Notes: generated from the sequence alone by a model not told the origin. Shown: positions 25,856 to 38,017, counted from the first letter of the stretch. The stretch: 64,000 bases of DNA from Isoetes taiwanensis (GCA_021234155.1 JAJEKV010000111.1:1-64000), one strand, 5' to 3'. Translations and numbers: made by a program.

Positions 25856-26425
25856 GAAAGGTCGGAATATCTCATATTCATTAGGCGCATAAAAGTGGCG
25901 GGAGCATTTGTCAACCCAAACGGCATTACAACAAACTCGTAATGTCCATAGCGTGTCTTGAATGTAGTCTTATAAATATCTGTATCCTTGATCCGGATCT
26001 GATGATATCCAGATCGTAGATCAATTTTTGGTAAAATACTTGGCTTGTCCCACCTTGTCAAAGAGCTCATCAACTCTAGGCAATGCATATCTATTCTTAA
26101 CTGTAATCTGGTTAAGCATACGATAATCAATACACAATCTTAATGTGCCATCTTTCTTCTTTACAAACAAAACTAGCGCCCCAAATGGAGAAACACTCGG
26201 TCATATGAACCCTTGTTCCATTAATTCTGCTAAATGCTTCTTTAATTCAGCCATCTCTAAATGAAATCTATATGGTGGCCTTGACGTAGGTTCAGCCCCT
26301 GGAACAAGTTCTATCTCATGATCTACCATTTTACGTGGAGGCAATTCTGTTAATTCTTTAGGAAGCACATCAAAGAACTCATCCAACATTTTCTGGATCT
26401 CAGGAGCAATAGGTTGTTCTTGCAA
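25798..26425 (-). pseudogene. Gypsy reverse transcriptase, N-terminal part
   Basis: 26425-26201 carries FFDVLPKELTELPPRK, HEIELVPGAEP and HLAELMEQGFI, the entry to gypsy RT. After frame changes 26130-25798 gives [20 protein letters not shown] and [20 protein letters not shown], the palm and substrate-positioning motifs. A further shift near 25860 separates it from the catalytic box. Confidence 0.9.
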
Positions 26426-27129
26426 CTATGCGGTACCCAAAAATGAATCTAACAACAATGCACATCCCATTCTTATGAAACCCCTCTTAATCTGTTTCCT
26501 AAAGCTTTTCTGGGACAAAGGTGCAACCACTAACGATGAAGGCAATCCTTCCAGCACATACTTATCTCCATTAGGACTTAAGCATGTAACTATTTGCTTC
26601 CCGCAATCAATGCAAGCTTTATATGGTCTCAACCATGACATTCCTAGAATAGCATCATACTTCCCTAGGCTCAATACTTCAAAACTAGTGTGAGACTCAA
26701 GATCTCCTACTTGGAATTCAAGATTTTCTACCATGGAATAAGAAGTTTTAATTTTACCATCAGCTAACTCCACATATCTAGAGTCCCGGCTAATCATGCT
26801 CAAATCTAGTTTCTTTGACAGCCTTGGGAAATAAAACAATGTGTACTACCACAATCAATAAGAAATAGAACAGGAACTCCATAAATAATACCTGGTACTC
26901 TGATGACCACAACTTGGTTATCTACATGGCCCTGGTCCACTGCAGCATACATGCACATTCTTTCCACAGGAGGGTCCGTGATTCGAGCAGACCTAACTTC
27001 AACTGTAGGGTTAGCTTGTGCTATGATCTTATTATCTTCTCTAGCTTGTCCTCTGCCAATAACCTCCATGACCACCCCTATTACCTCGGCCTGGGTTTCC
27101 TCTGCCTTGGCCCCGTCCATAAGCATCAC
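26426..27129 (-). pseudogene. Gypsy aspartic protease region
   Basis: LFLIDCGSTHCFIS (about 26.85 kb) is the protease active-site segment; the usual D-S/T-G triad is D-C-G here. A frameshift follows, then 26839-26426 reads MFYFPRLSKKLDLSM, VELADGKI and KYDAILGMSWLRPYKACID, the normal end of plant gypsy protease. The Ser/Thr to Cys change and the frameshift make activity unlikely. Confidence 0.85.
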
Positions 27130-27533
27130 TAGAATTTGACCTGGACCACTGGTTTATTTGCCTTCCACGTTGAGAACCTGCAGATGAGGCGATACTATCA
27201 GCCCATCTTCTCGGACAGTCTCGTCCATAATGACCAACTTCTCTGCACCTAAAGCATCGATTCTCATGGATACACTTTTCCTAGTTTCATCATTCAAGGG
27301 TACATACATAGGCCGAGACCCTCGATTTTGACTGCACTTCTGCATACTAACAGCCTGCGCAGCCATCCCTCCTCGACTAAGGGATCTACCTCCACTCGTG
27401 TGGAAGGAACTTGTCTCTTCTTTGCATTCTCCAAAGTTGCCTTCTCAGCTAAGTCAGATTCACGATTCTTAGCAATTCTGAATACCTCCAAATCCTTGTG
27501 GGACACACCTGACATTGTGCTCTTAATATCAAC

Positions 27534-27980
27534 CTACAAACCCTTCACAAATCGAGCACAAAGCTTCTCCTTATCCTCAAAAGGACAACGATACTGCAAC
27601 CTTCTGAACTTCTCATTATATTCGGCCACATTCCCTTTTTGTGTCAGGTCCAAAAACTCATTCATCTTGTCTGCTTTGTTGTATCGAGGAGGCATAAATT
27701 GTTCTTCAAAGGAGGTTTTAAACTCTTGCCAAGTTGCCTGCCCTGCGGCCTTATTTATTTCCCGCAAGTAGTTCTCCCACCATACTCTAGCAAATCCACC
27801 CAACATTGCCTGAGCCAATACATCTTTAACAGAATCTTCAGCATTAATGAGTTTAAAGTAAAACTCAACCCCACAAAGCCATGAGTCTGCATCATCCCTT
27901 GTAACATTCTCTCCAGTAAATACCTCCCTCTTAGTATCTTTAACACTAGACCTGTCCCATGATGGACCATTAAAAGGCAT
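27534..27980 (-). pseudogene. Gypsy gag (retrotrans_gag-type capsid domain)
   Basis: A 148-residue frame carries hallmarks of plant gypsy gag: DADSWLCGVEFYFKLI, ARVWWENYL, TWQEFKTSFEEQF, the FEEQFMPPRY motif and FLDLTQKGNVAEYNEKFRRL. The start at 27980 (MPFNGPSW) is plausible but the true start may be further upstream. The frame stops at KGL and continues shifted (27515-27294). No zinc knuckle is evident. Gag packages element RNA in virus-like particles. Confidence 0.85.
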
Positions 27981-28362
27981 TTTGAACGTTCACAAAAAAA
28001 ATCATATAAAATCAAGAACACAAAAACTAGCCAAACCCTTTCTAGGAGTTCATATATGGCAGTCATGCTTCATGTGAAAAATACATAAAAATGTGTCAGC
28101 TCCCATTCTTGTGAGTTATGCCCTAGCAAACCCAAAAGGGTCAAGTACCAAAAGCTTCATGTTCACACAAAGTAAAACTATCTTAATGAAAAGATTTTTT
28201 TGATTTTTTTTGTTATAATATTGTAAACCAGCCATGAACCAGCAAAACTTGTATGATTTGCAAATCGCGGAACCTTGCGCTTTGCCGAACGGCCTTACGA
28301 CGGTTTCCCCATCCACTGATTCACGCAAGCATCTACCTAGCTTACAGGGTCTACGTACGAAA

Positions 28363-28620
28363 ATGGGTGCGAGGAGGAAGGCCACTTCCTCCTCCCAAGA
28401 GGATGCAGATGATCCGGTGCTGGTGCTGTTACTGGAATTAAAAGAAGAAGTTCAGAGACTTCGGTCAGCTGTGAATGATCTTAGCATACAGAATAAAGAG
28501 CTGCAATCCCAGAATCTTGAGTTAAAGACCATGCTACTAAAACCACCTGGGGAACAAAACTCTAAATTACAGGATACAATTGAAGAACTACAGACCAATC
28601 TGGCTGACACGGTATTTTGA
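28363..28620 (+). pseudogene. LINE ORF1 with coiled coil
   Basis: From ATG 28363 (MGARRKATSSS) the frame encodes an acidic segment and a heptad-like coiled coil (LELKEEVQRLRSAVNDLS, then QNKELQSQNLELK), ending at TGA 28618. A one-base shift at the T run near 28615 would continue the reading as ETTKEQMKLHHDKSLQKK to about 28730. Coiled-coil ORF1 proteins bind element RNA and trimerise in several LINE groups. An in-frame upstream ATG at 28234 exists; 28363 is chosen because the coding character starts there. Confidence 0.6.
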
Positions 28621-29049
28621 AACCACCAAGGAGCAGATGAAATTGCATCACGATAAGTCTCTTCAAAAAAAATCCGAACTAGAGGTCGAGGGGCAGGAAT
28701 CTAAAGATCGAAGAAGAGGTTACATCTGATGTCATTGAGCACTTCTTCAAGGAAATTATGCATCTACATGAACCATAATATGTGTATTGCAGGACCAATT
28801 GGTAAAGGTCAATAGACCAATTTTGGTGAAATTCGGGACAGAAGAAGCTAAACCGAGTGCTACAAAATCGTAGCACACTAAAAAGGTCAAAAATCTGGTT
28901 AGACCATGATTTAACTCTGCACTTAACAAGAAGTCGAAAAGCGAGAATGGAACAAGGTAAAAGAAGTAAGAGCAAGCTGGGGTAGTAGCATATCCGGACA
29001 GCGACAGGGGAAAGCAATCATCACTAAGCGGAGAAGAGAATAGCGATTT

Positions 29050-30088
29050 CGGACCTTGAAGTTATTAGCATGGAATGTCCGTGGTTTATCTAAAAAAAAA
29101 AATGGAGGCATCCGCACAAACATGGCAAGATATGGATTTGGTGTTAATAACGAGACATGGGAACACCCGAACGCGGTCTCTCCGATTTGCAAGGCTTTCA
29201 TAACATAGGCGGTGTATGGAGCGAAGGATCCAGAGGCGGGAAGAGGATATGGCGGTATGGTGGTATGCGGATCCGAGATTGCACACAAGGTTAGCATTCA
29301 TTCTAAACACATACATAATCGTATTTATGGGTTTGCATAGATCGATCCGGTCGAGTACATATTTAGCTCTATGCTATTTTTGCCTTTTATCCATGCATGT
29401 CTATGATCACTTGGTAACAGGAAGATCGGACCCATTCCATGAATTGTGCAAGGACACGCCGACTTCGTGAAATGGGCGAAGTTCTTACGGTGGGTGATTT
29501 TAATGCGGAACAAAGACATTGCGCACAACCTCATTTGCGGGCTCCTTAAATGATGTTAGGCTGATTGAGGATGATGATACATCCTTTCAAAGACAATCTG
29601 CAGATCACATAAAAAACAGCATGGGAGATCTTCTTTTGGAGCTAGGGACAATCTGCAAATTGAAAATCTTGAATGGCACTGTAAACTTTCCGGGCTCAGG
29701 TAAAAATACATGTTTCAGTCATTTAGGATCCAGTACAGTTGACTATCTGCTAGCAAATGACCAGAACTCCGTACTTGATTTTTATGTGATGGATAAGTTG
29801 CCAGAATCAGACCACGTCCCATTGTGCTTTGAATTAGCAGGGCATGTATCTGCCAAACGGGACCCAATACATTTCACATCTAAATTGAAGCTGGATTACA
29901 GGAAACAAAGCCAGTACGCCAGTCATCTTGAGACTCTCATCACAGGTGTTGTGTGGACCGGAGAGGTGGAGGCAGATGCAACACAATTTTCGTCCTTATT
30001 AAGTGCAGCAGCTATGGAGATCTTTGGATGCACAAAAAAGAGAAGACCGGGCAGCAATGGTTGGTGGGACACTGAGAATGCCGCATAG
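29050..30088 (+). pseudogene. LINE EEP-type endonuclease domain
   Basis: LLAWNVRGLS at about 29058-29090 is the start motif of LINE endonuclease/exonuclease/phosphatase domains. VGDFNAEQR is at about 29490-29515, and STVDYLLAN with SDHVPLCFEL at about 29730-29835 completes the domain (the catalytic SDH is present). Frames change at least twice between them. The 29519-30088 frame continues into the linker toward RT. The domain nicks target DNA to prime reverse transcription. Confidence 0.88.
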
Positions 30089-30559
30089 CCGAGCTAAATT
30101 ACCTTTGGATGCGTATGCAAACCAAAATGGTATAGAGCTCTCATAAGAAGGAAGAAAAGATCTTACCTTAAAGAGACAAGCTAACTTACGGGATTGGTTA
30201 CGCACACATCCTAAGACATTACGGAAACAAATATCTAAAACACAAAAGCATCCGATTTGGATCCCTACGGAGTTACTTGAAATGGTCAAGGAGCTCTATT
30301 CACACAAAGGCGAAGGTATGCAAGTAGAGAAAGTAGAAGAGGATCTGTTCACAGTTGGTGATGTAAAAACCGCCCCTTACAAACTATGCGAATGGGAAGA
30401 AATTGCCGATATGCAAGGCCCGAGCATTGAATTGCTTGAAATGGTTAGGAGATGGGCCCATCGATGTAGTGACCGTTTGATGAACGAGCAGCAGCGGGCG
30501 AGGGGCTGCCACATAACCGAAAGTAAATAGAGTTTTCCCCATTCATAAATCTGAGAGGC

Positions 30560-30947
30560 GAAAACAATGTACGAAAACTCTGGGACCATATTGATTGGCA
30601 GCATGTTTTCAAAACTGTTGGGCAGCCTATTAGAAAAGAAACTCAGTTATTGGGCTGACGAGAATGGGAAGAGGGCTGATTGCCAGGCAGGTTTTAGAAA
30701 ACAGCATTGCACCCTGGACCATGCTCTTAGCTTGAGGGGCGATTGAGCGGGCAAAAATCCACGGCTGGCTCAGATCTCGCATTCATAGACTTTACAAAAG
30801 CCTTCGACCCAGTCCCACCGGAGGGATTTGGGATTGAGAATAGAGCAGATTGGAGTACCAAAACCTATTCGAGGCGCCATCTCGCAGCTATATTCAGAGG
30901 TAATAGTGAAACTTTCAGTCAAATTTGAGGATGAAATCAGCAGCACT
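30560..30947 (+). pseudogene. LINE reverse transcriptase, 5' portion (before the insertion)
   Basis: Readings in shifting frames give FSKLLGSLLEKKLSYWADE, DCQAGFRKQHCTLDHAL and LAFIDFTKAFDPVP, which are RT motifs of LINEs. The segment ends exactly at GCACT (30943-30947), where the composite LTR insertion begins. Confidence 0.85.
30943..30947 (+). repeat. Left target-site duplication GCACT of the composite insertion
   Basis: GCACT at 30943-30947 is repeated at 38013-38017. Removing everything between, with one copy, restores the LINE reading frame. Confidence 0.92.
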
Positions 30948-31281
30948 TGTTAACCACCTAGTGGTTAACATTGTGCATGCACATGTTAGGTGTCAGTGGT
31001 GGCAGACTGACACTTGGCATGATTAGGTTAACTTAAGTGTATGGCTTAGATTAGTTAGATGTACGGCTCAGATTTGCGGTCTACACTATATTAGACCGGA
31101 GCCTCTTCAGATGTACTCAGGTTTTATCTCAAATTTGGAGAGCCTCATTAGCTCACGTTTCCTTCATTCTTTGTACATTTTCCTTTGTCTTGTTCTTGTT
31201 TTGTGATCATGAGCATGGCAACTTTGTAGCATCCGGCAGTCATGGACTGCTGCTGCAGGGTGTATGCCAAGAATCCAAACA
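30948..31281 (+). repeat. 5' LTR of element A (334 bp)
   Basis: Bounded by TG and CA and nearly identical to 33705-34055. It lacks the 17-base duplication present in the 3' LTR. Confidence 0.93.
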
Positions 31282-33704
31282 TTAGGCGCCCGATTATGCG
31301 GGTTCGCTTCGTGATCACTTTCTTCTCCCTTTGTCGTTTCTTTGTTGCCTTGCTTTGCTCCAATTCTTCCCGTTTTGAAGACCTCTTGTATACTATTCTT
31401 CCCACATTAGGTTTCCTTAGTTTGCCCAACCAAGTCGATTTGTGTACGCTTGGAGGCATTTGTTTTCCACGGTGATGATTACGCGGTGATCAAATTTAAT
31501 TTAAGTAAATCTGTTCTCAAGACTACTGTTTTTTCAAGTCGCGGCAAGCCACGGTTTGCGATTCGGGATTTTACGGGTGGTGGCAAGACTCTCTCTGCGA
31601 AGATCTTCGGAAAAATCAGCGGTTTGATCCTCTTTTTCTCTTCTATTTCTTTGGAAAATTGTCAAACTCTCATGATATTTTTCATTATCCTCTGTTTTTC
31701 TCTCAGTTATCCTCTGTTTTTGTCTCAGTTTTCTCAGAAATCGTGCTGTTGCACACCAAAAATATTCTGTATCATCTATTTTTCAGTTTCTTTATAGAGG
31801 GCCAGCACTTTGGCTAGCCCTCCCTTATGATTCACAATCAGACAGCTTTCTCAAGGGCGATTTCTTTGTTTCTTCATGTTTATCTGCAAAAGACTAGCCC
31901 CTGCATATTCAAAATAGCAAGCATCAGAGTTCTTCTTCAAATAGTATGCAGCATGTTTCTTCAGTGCTATCAGTACCTGCATCAAAGTTTCAGTTTATTT
32001 TGGATACAAAAATCTCATTCAAGCATCTCAGGCTCTCGAAGGATTTTCGTCTTCAACATTACGCGGCATCCTTACGAGGTCTTTCTTATTGAGTTTTAAG
32101 AAGGCCGGCATTCTGCTAGCCCCAAAGCGTGCGGCCGAGTCTTCCGGCAAGCATCGGGTTGTCTTTCGTTAAGTATTATCTGCAAAACCACATTTTCGTC
32201 AGTCACATCTTTTTGGGGGCACAATCCACAACTGTGCAGAATCATCTCTCAAGCTCCCCTACATCTGCAAAGCACCCGCAGCGGCAGTCCCTATTCTTCC
32301 ACATATGCTGCTCTTTCAAGACTTTCAAGAATATTTGTTCTTATAAGAGGGCGGGCCACATGGCTAGCCTCATCGGTTCGAGAGGCGTCTTCAAGCATGC
32401 CCCCGTGTGAAGAAACTTTCCAAGCCTCGGTCCGGTTCTTAAACTCTTGGGTCTCCCTCATCCGCAAACAACCAAAATTTTTCATCGGTCCGGGCTAGAA
32501 GGAGAAATCCGCACATCTTTGTTAAGCGGCAGTCCCGGATATTTTCTCTATTTCCACCACCGAGCATTCTTGCATCCTCGACACGGGAATCCTTATCCAT
32601 CTGAGACAATTTGGCTTTGCCCTCTAGCGTATCTCAATGGCCATGATTTCTTCCTGAAATAGCAGGCTGCGATCTACCCGTTGCATCTGTTCGGAACATC
32701 CAGGCCAGCTCTATCTCTCGAAGCTCGATTTCGGCAACATATCCGCATTTTCCTTCTCTGAGATCTATCTTTAGCGGCATTTCAAGCCCCAACTTCATTT
32801 GCATTAGCCATCATCTTCTCTGGAAATAGAACCGCGGTATCTTCCAGGCAACATAAGCGGCCGGAGTTGGATCATCGCCATGCCGCCGGAAAAAACTCTT
32901 CTCTAGGGTTCGCCCTTTTAGGGTTCGAGCTGATCATGGGTCGCGCGGTGGGTCAACCCATCGCCCCGCTCAAGCGGACTCAAGGGGCCACGCTCCACGC
33001 TCCGCATACGGGCACAAAACTCTTTTAGCGGGCTGATAACGCATACGCTCACGCGAGTGGTCAACCACGCCAATTTCCACGCTCGTATTTTTGCCCGGAT
33101 TGACCGCAAATTGACCACGCCAAAGCCACGCTTGTAATTTTGTTAAGACCCACTTTTGCCACGCTTTTCATCATGCTTTTATTTCCCATGCTCATCACGC
33201 CGCCGACCCACGGGGCCGTGGACGCCCATGCCTACGCTCTAGCCACGCTTCAGCCACGCTTTTCATGTCCCATGCTAACGCCCACGCTTATGGTCATGCT
33301 TTTAGCCCAAGATCCAAGATCTGCAAAAATATTGTGACGCATAGCCACGCTCTTCTATGGCTGATCACGGGGGAAGCTTTCTTGATGTTTACATTTTTGA
33401 AGACCCCTAATTGTTTTTAAGTGACATTTTGGGCCATATTTGTTAAAATAGACTTACCCATCATATAAGGGGATGGTCTTCATGTTTTTGGCCCAAAGTT
33501 CCTATGATCCATGTTCTCCATCGACATTCATTCGGATCTCATTCGTCATCGACGCATTCATGAAGATATTTTTCGGCGACAGAACCCAACCATTCCATTA
33601 CCATCATTTTTACCCCTAATTTTTGGCACCATGTTGTAATTGTCAGACTTGTCTTATAAAAGTCTGTACATGTTTTCGTGCTAAAAACTTTTAGGGGGGG
33701 GCAG

Positions 33705-34055
33705 TGTTAACCACCTAGTGGTTAACATTGTGCATGCACATGTTAGGTGCATGCACATGTTAGGTGTCAGTGGTGGCAGACTGACACTTGGCATGATTAG
33801 GTTAACTTAAGTGTATGGCTTAGATTAGTTAGATGTACGGCTCAGATTTGCGGTCTACACTATATTAGACCGGAGCCTCTTCAGATGTACTCAGGTTTTA
33901 TCTCAAATTTGGAGAGCCTCATTAGCTCACGTTTCCTTCATTCTTTGTACATTTTCCTTTGTCTTGTTCTTGTTTTGTGATCATGAGCATGGCAACTTTA
34001 TAGCATCCGGCAGTCATGGACTGCTGCTGCAGGGTGTATGCCAAGAATCCAAACA
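33705..34055 (+). repeat. 3' LTR of element A (351 bp)
   Basis: Matches the 5' LTR apart from a tandem copy of GTGCATGCACATGTTAG, which accounts for the 17-base length difference, and very few substitutions. High identity indicates recent insertion. Confidence 0.93.
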
Positions 34056-34058
34056 TTT

Positions 34059-34320
34059 CGTGAGCGAAAACCTAAACAATGAGAGGAAATGCTCTCTCTA
34101 AATAGTAGAGCAAAACCCTAACCCTAACTGATATCTCACCCTCCACAGATCTAGGCTAAATCTGGGCCATAGATCGTGGGATCCAATATGACAAAGACAT
34201 GTGGCCTATGCCACCTACCACATATGTGGGCTAAATCTGGGCCCTAGATCAAGTGGTCCAATGTGATAAATACATGTGGCCTATGCCACTCATACATATG
34301 TTTAGCCCAAAGGGCTAACA
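34059..34320 (-). repeat. Truncated 3' LTR of element B
   Basis: From CGTGAGC to GGGCTAACA it matches the inner part of 37564-38012. The expected remaining terminus starting TGTTGATATTTGG is absent. Confidence 0.9.
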
Positions 34321-35409
34321 CTCCCCCCCACCACACCAAACTATGTAGAACCTTTATAACATCAGGTTAAACATTTACAACAGTGGCCAAAGTGAGGGGA
34401 AATAATGATAATGTCGCCGAAAAGTCTTGAAAAAATTGCAAATGTCGATGAAGTACAGAAATCATGAGAGGTTGAGAAGGCTGTCACCACTTCTCTTGAG
34501 CTTGCCACGAGCTCCTTGAAATCTATAGAAGTCGAATCTAATGTTGAGAAGGCTGTCACCACTTCTCATAGAGCTTGCCACTTAGCTCCGAATACATGCG
34601 CCAATCAAAGTGTCTTGTAATGAGTGGAACAAAAATTTGGAAAGAAAAATTGTTGAAGGGGCGAAAGGTCCTAAGTCATCTTCACGCCAGTGTTGAACTT
34701 GAAAAGTTGAAACAAGGAGTTGAAACATAAGTGATTGAAAGGGCGGAAGGCAAATCAGCGTCACGCCATTTGTTGAACTTGAAAGAGTTTGAGCAAATAG
34801 TTGAACTTGAAGGAGTTGAAATTGAAGGGGCGGAAGGCTATAAGTCATCTTCATGCCATTGGTTGAACTTGAAAGAGGCTCGACCGCCATGGATTATGGA
34901 CGGCCAAAATGGATTGAAAAAGGTTGTCTCTCAAACGCCCTGCAGTTGGGTCGATGAGGTAAGCTTGAATGTTGAGGAAAGATTGCTGAAAAAAGGCCTA
35001 CACACGCCGGCTGTGTGAGGTTTGTTGGTACAAGGGTGCAAAGAAGATCTCCAAGAATGCGACAAAAGATGAGGCGTCCCCCAAAATGTGCCAAAAATAT
35101 GCTCAAGATACTTCTTGCGTCAAAAGTTGATTGAAAGTTGTGCTTGAAATCACGCCTTGAGGGGCCGTGACAGATTGAGGAACTCACGCCGTTGGGCCGT
35201 GATATTTGAAGTCATAGTTGCATGAACTTTTACCTCCAAAGGCATAATAGTAGGACTAGATATTCTGGTATGTGAAAAAATGGCTTCAACATTAGAAGGG
35301 GTGAAAAATACCAAAAATGTGGGCCATGTGGAATATTCAAGTGTCCAGTGTCGAATTCTTCTAGGAAAAAATCATAAAGGATGTCCTTAAAATAAAGCAT
35401 GATAATATG

Positions 35410-36010
35410 TTGACAAATGTGCCACGCCAAGGGATGGGCCGTGGGGTTTGATGGCATGAGGGCCGTGAGGTATCTGATGTTGAGGCCACGCCGTGGGGCC
35501 GTGGTTCACGCAGAGGCCACGCCCGTGAGGTCTTTGATGTTGAGGCCACGCCGTGGGGGCCGTGGTTCACGGTGTGAAGATATTGAAGACTCGAAGCCAC
35601 GCCGTGATGGCCGTGAGCTTCTACAAAGGTTTTGCAGAGGCACGCCTTGTAAGGTTTTGCAGATTGAAGCCACGCCGTGATGGCCGTGGGGCTCTTGATG
35701 CTCTGACGGAAGACTGAGAGCGGCCACGCCAGGATGGGCCGTGGGGTGAGGAGGCCACGCCGTGAAGGGCCGTGGGAGCTCCGATGATGCCGTGAGGTGC
35801 TGAGGGAGGAGAGGCCACACCCTGACAGGCCGTGAAGGTAAAGAAAATTTCCACGCAAAGAGGCTGTGGACATCAAGTGTTGGTGATGCCGTGAGATCAG
35901 GCAGCCGTGATGAAGTGAATTACTGTAATACCGTGGGGCCTTGAGAATTCCTTTGCCCTGGGTGGGCCGCATGGCATGAAGCTGTATGACGCCGTGAGTG
36001 TTTCAACAGA
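35410..36010. repeat. GC-rich repeat of CCACGCCGTG/GGCCGTGG motifs inside element B
   Basis: About a dozen irregular copies pair CCACGCC with GGCCGTG, so each can fold as a short stem. Open frames on both strands here (for example 35361-35972 minus) are repeat-driven and resemble no known protein. Confidence 0.8.
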
Positions 36011-37563
36011 AGCCGTGAGTGTTCCAACATTTTTCAAGGCCATGCATCTGTGCTGCTTAAGGGATCACATCTGGCGAAGGAGGGCAGTTTATTGCCACAG
36101 AAAACTCGGGTGAATGTAGTGTGCCACTGCTGCTGATGCCGCTCATGAAGACAGATTGATTTTGAAACAGAGCATCTGCAGAGGTCGATATGAAATGGGT
36201 TGACAGAGATGATGTTGTGGGCTTGCCGACAATGATGCAGGGCCGAGCTTGACTGCTGTGTTGTGGCTTCAAAGATATGAAGCGTGAGGCAGATAGGGTG
36301 GATTGCTGCTGGGCCAATGCCGCTTAAGAGGGCGCTAAAAAATTTCGGATGCAGGGGAAATACAGAGGCTATGTTTGCTGTGATGCTAGGACACAAACTT
36401 GATTGATTCTGGCAGTGGAAAACCGTTGTCACACCATGGCCTGTTTATAGATGCAGATGAAGTGTGCATAAGTGATTCCGGGTTGCAGTCAAAGCCGAAA
36501 AATTGTTTGTTGCAGAGCCAAATGTGTCGAATCATCTGTGAGGACAGGAAGATACCTGCATTCGATTGAAAAAAAGTTAAGTGCCCCTGTGTTGTACCTA
36601 CTGTGCGCATAAAGCTCGAATACAGATCATAGAAACTTGTGAAATTAGCTGAGTTGGGCAAAATCGGATCTTTGCATCAAGAAAAACTCCAGTAAATAGC
36701 GGTACCGGAGGGATGTCTCTGTTTTGGCTTTTGAGCAAATTAACATGCGGGATTCGAAAAAAGAATTTGATGTGGCTGGATATTTGGGAGTTGGAGCACT
36801 AAAATTACCAGCAGCTGGAAAGGAAAATGAATTTTTCTTCCAAACCCCAGATCCCGTAGAGCGATACTGGAGGTTGGGTCTTCAGAATTGGGTCTCGCTA
36901 GAATTGTAACGAAAATGGGCGGATGCTTTGCGCAAAAAATTTATGGCAGGAGGCAATGGTCGCAGCATGCTGCATCATAGTCATCTCCTACACCTCATTT
37001 CGCACATTGCTGAAGGAAACTGAGTGTGTCCGTGTCGGGCATCTTTAATCCAGGACTAGAAAGTTCTGGATTTCTCTGTTTTGCGCCTTTAAAAATGCTT
37101 ATTTGCAGATGAAGAGAAGACAATAGATCGAGACGGTGCACAGATGGAGCTTGCTGGTGGATATCCAAGAATTATCAGGAACAGTGCTCAGAATTAATTC
37201 GAGAAAGAAATTATGGGGGTCGTACTGAAGATCCGAAGGGCATCTCCAGTACCCAAAAGAAAACCCCAAGAGATATGGACTGAATATATTGAAGGCGGCC
37301 CGGAGGGCATCTGCAACACAAAATTACACCCATAGCAAAATAGTGTCGATGATGAACCCAAGCAAATGGAAAAGATATATGCTCCTTGCTTATGTTCCCA
37401 AAAATCACTTGTGCCCCTGTGAAACGTGGGCAAATATCAGAAATGAGAATCGAAGAAAGTGTTGATGTAGAACCCATATTTTTGCATAATAACTTTTGGA
37501 GATGCTTGAAATAAAAACAAGAAATTGATCATGAGCTCAAGAGACCCCGGCATGAGGCGCCAG

Positions 37564-38012
37564 TGTTGATATTTGGGGTTCTTGGCATCACCTACGCCAG
37601 CCGGTCCATGACTCCACGGATGCCTGAGGGCTGCCACAAATGCTCATGGATCAACAAAAGAAGGTGGGAAGAAACTCCAAGAACAAGAACAAAGCAAAGA
37701 ATGAACAAACCGGGAACCATATTGATGCTCCAAAAGGAGGTGCTCCAAAACGTGAGCTTAAAAACCTAAACAATGAGAGGAAATGCTCTCTAAATAGTAG
37801 AGCAAAACCCTAACCCTAACTCGATATCTCACCCTCCACGGATCTAGGCTAAACTGGGCCATAGATCGTGGGGTCCAATATGACAAAGACATGTGGCCTA
37901 TGCCACCTACCACATATGTGGGCTAAATCTGGGCCCTAGATCAAGTGGTCCAATGTGATAAATACATGTGGCCTATGCCACTCATACATATGTTTAGCCC
38001 AAAGGGCTAACA
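37564..38012 (-). repeat. 5' LTR of element B (449 bp)
   Basis: Bounded on the plus strand by TGTTGATATTTGG and GGGCTAACA, it is followed directly by the right GCACT copy and flanked internally by the primer-binding site. Confidence 0.9.
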
Positions 38013-38017
38013 GCACT
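38013..38017 (+). repeat. Right target-site duplication GCACT of the composite insertion
   Basis: It pairs with 30943-30947 and is followed directly by resumed LINE coding sequence (IGVRQGC). Confidence 0.92.

Larger units (their letters stand above)
24722..28020 (-). mobile_element. Ty3/gypsy retrotransposon, truncated at integrase, no LTRs seen
   Basis: On the minus strand the order is gag (27980-27534), a linker, aspartic protease (about 26.9 kb), reverse transcriptase (26425-25700), RNase H (about 25.5-25.1 kb) and the first part of the integrase zinc-binding domain, where homology stops near 24.8 kb. The order PR-RT-RH-INT is Ty3/gypsy. Several frameshifts separate the blocks. Neither LTR, primer-binding site nor polypurine tract was found, so it is a fragment. 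Confidence 0.9.
30948..34055 (+). mobile_element. Non-autonomous LTR retrotransposon A (LARD-like), plus orientation
   Basis: The 5' LTR is 30948-31281 and the 3' LTR 33705-34055; both start TGTTAACCACC and end AATCCAAACA. A primer-binding-like site (AGGCGCCCGATT) starts at 31284, two bases after the 5' LTR. A polypurine tract containing eight G precedes the 3' LTR (about 33688-33702). The 2.4 kb interior encodes no gag or pol; it has short frames only, repeated GCTAGCC motifs and a CCACGCTT-rich stretch near 33.0-33.35 kb. This structure is that of a large retrotransposon derivative that would rely on a partner's proteins. Confidence 0.88.
34056..38012 (-). mobile_element. Non-autonomous LTR retrotransposon B (LARD-like), minus orientation, one LTR truncated
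   Basis: On the minus strand the 5' LTR is 38012-37564 (TGTTAGCCCTTT to ATCAACA). It is followed one base later by a primer-binding site starting TGGCGCCTCATGCCGGGG (37562 downward). The 3' LTR is represented by 34320 down to about 34059 and is preceded by a purine tract (GTGTGGTGGGGGGGAG, 34336-34321). The outer ~180 bases of this LTR are missing where element A abuts. The 3.2 kb interior has no pol. It contains a GC-rich repeat of CCACGCCGTG and GGCCGTGG motifs at about 35410-36010. The same motif style in A suggests related families. Confidence 0.87.

Noticed and set aside
28116-28385. Minus-strand frame upstream of gypsy gag taken as a 5' gag extension
   Set aside because: It lacks any gag character and overlaps the plus-strand LINE ORF1 with its coiled coil.
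34056-34060. TTTCG as the target-site duplication of element A
   Set aside because: The same five bases are not present before 30948; that flank is GCACT, which pairs with 38013-38017.
35361-35972. A 203-residue minus-strand frame in element B
   Set aside because: Composition follows the CCACGCC/GGCCGTG repeat, frames are open on both strands, and no domain is visible.
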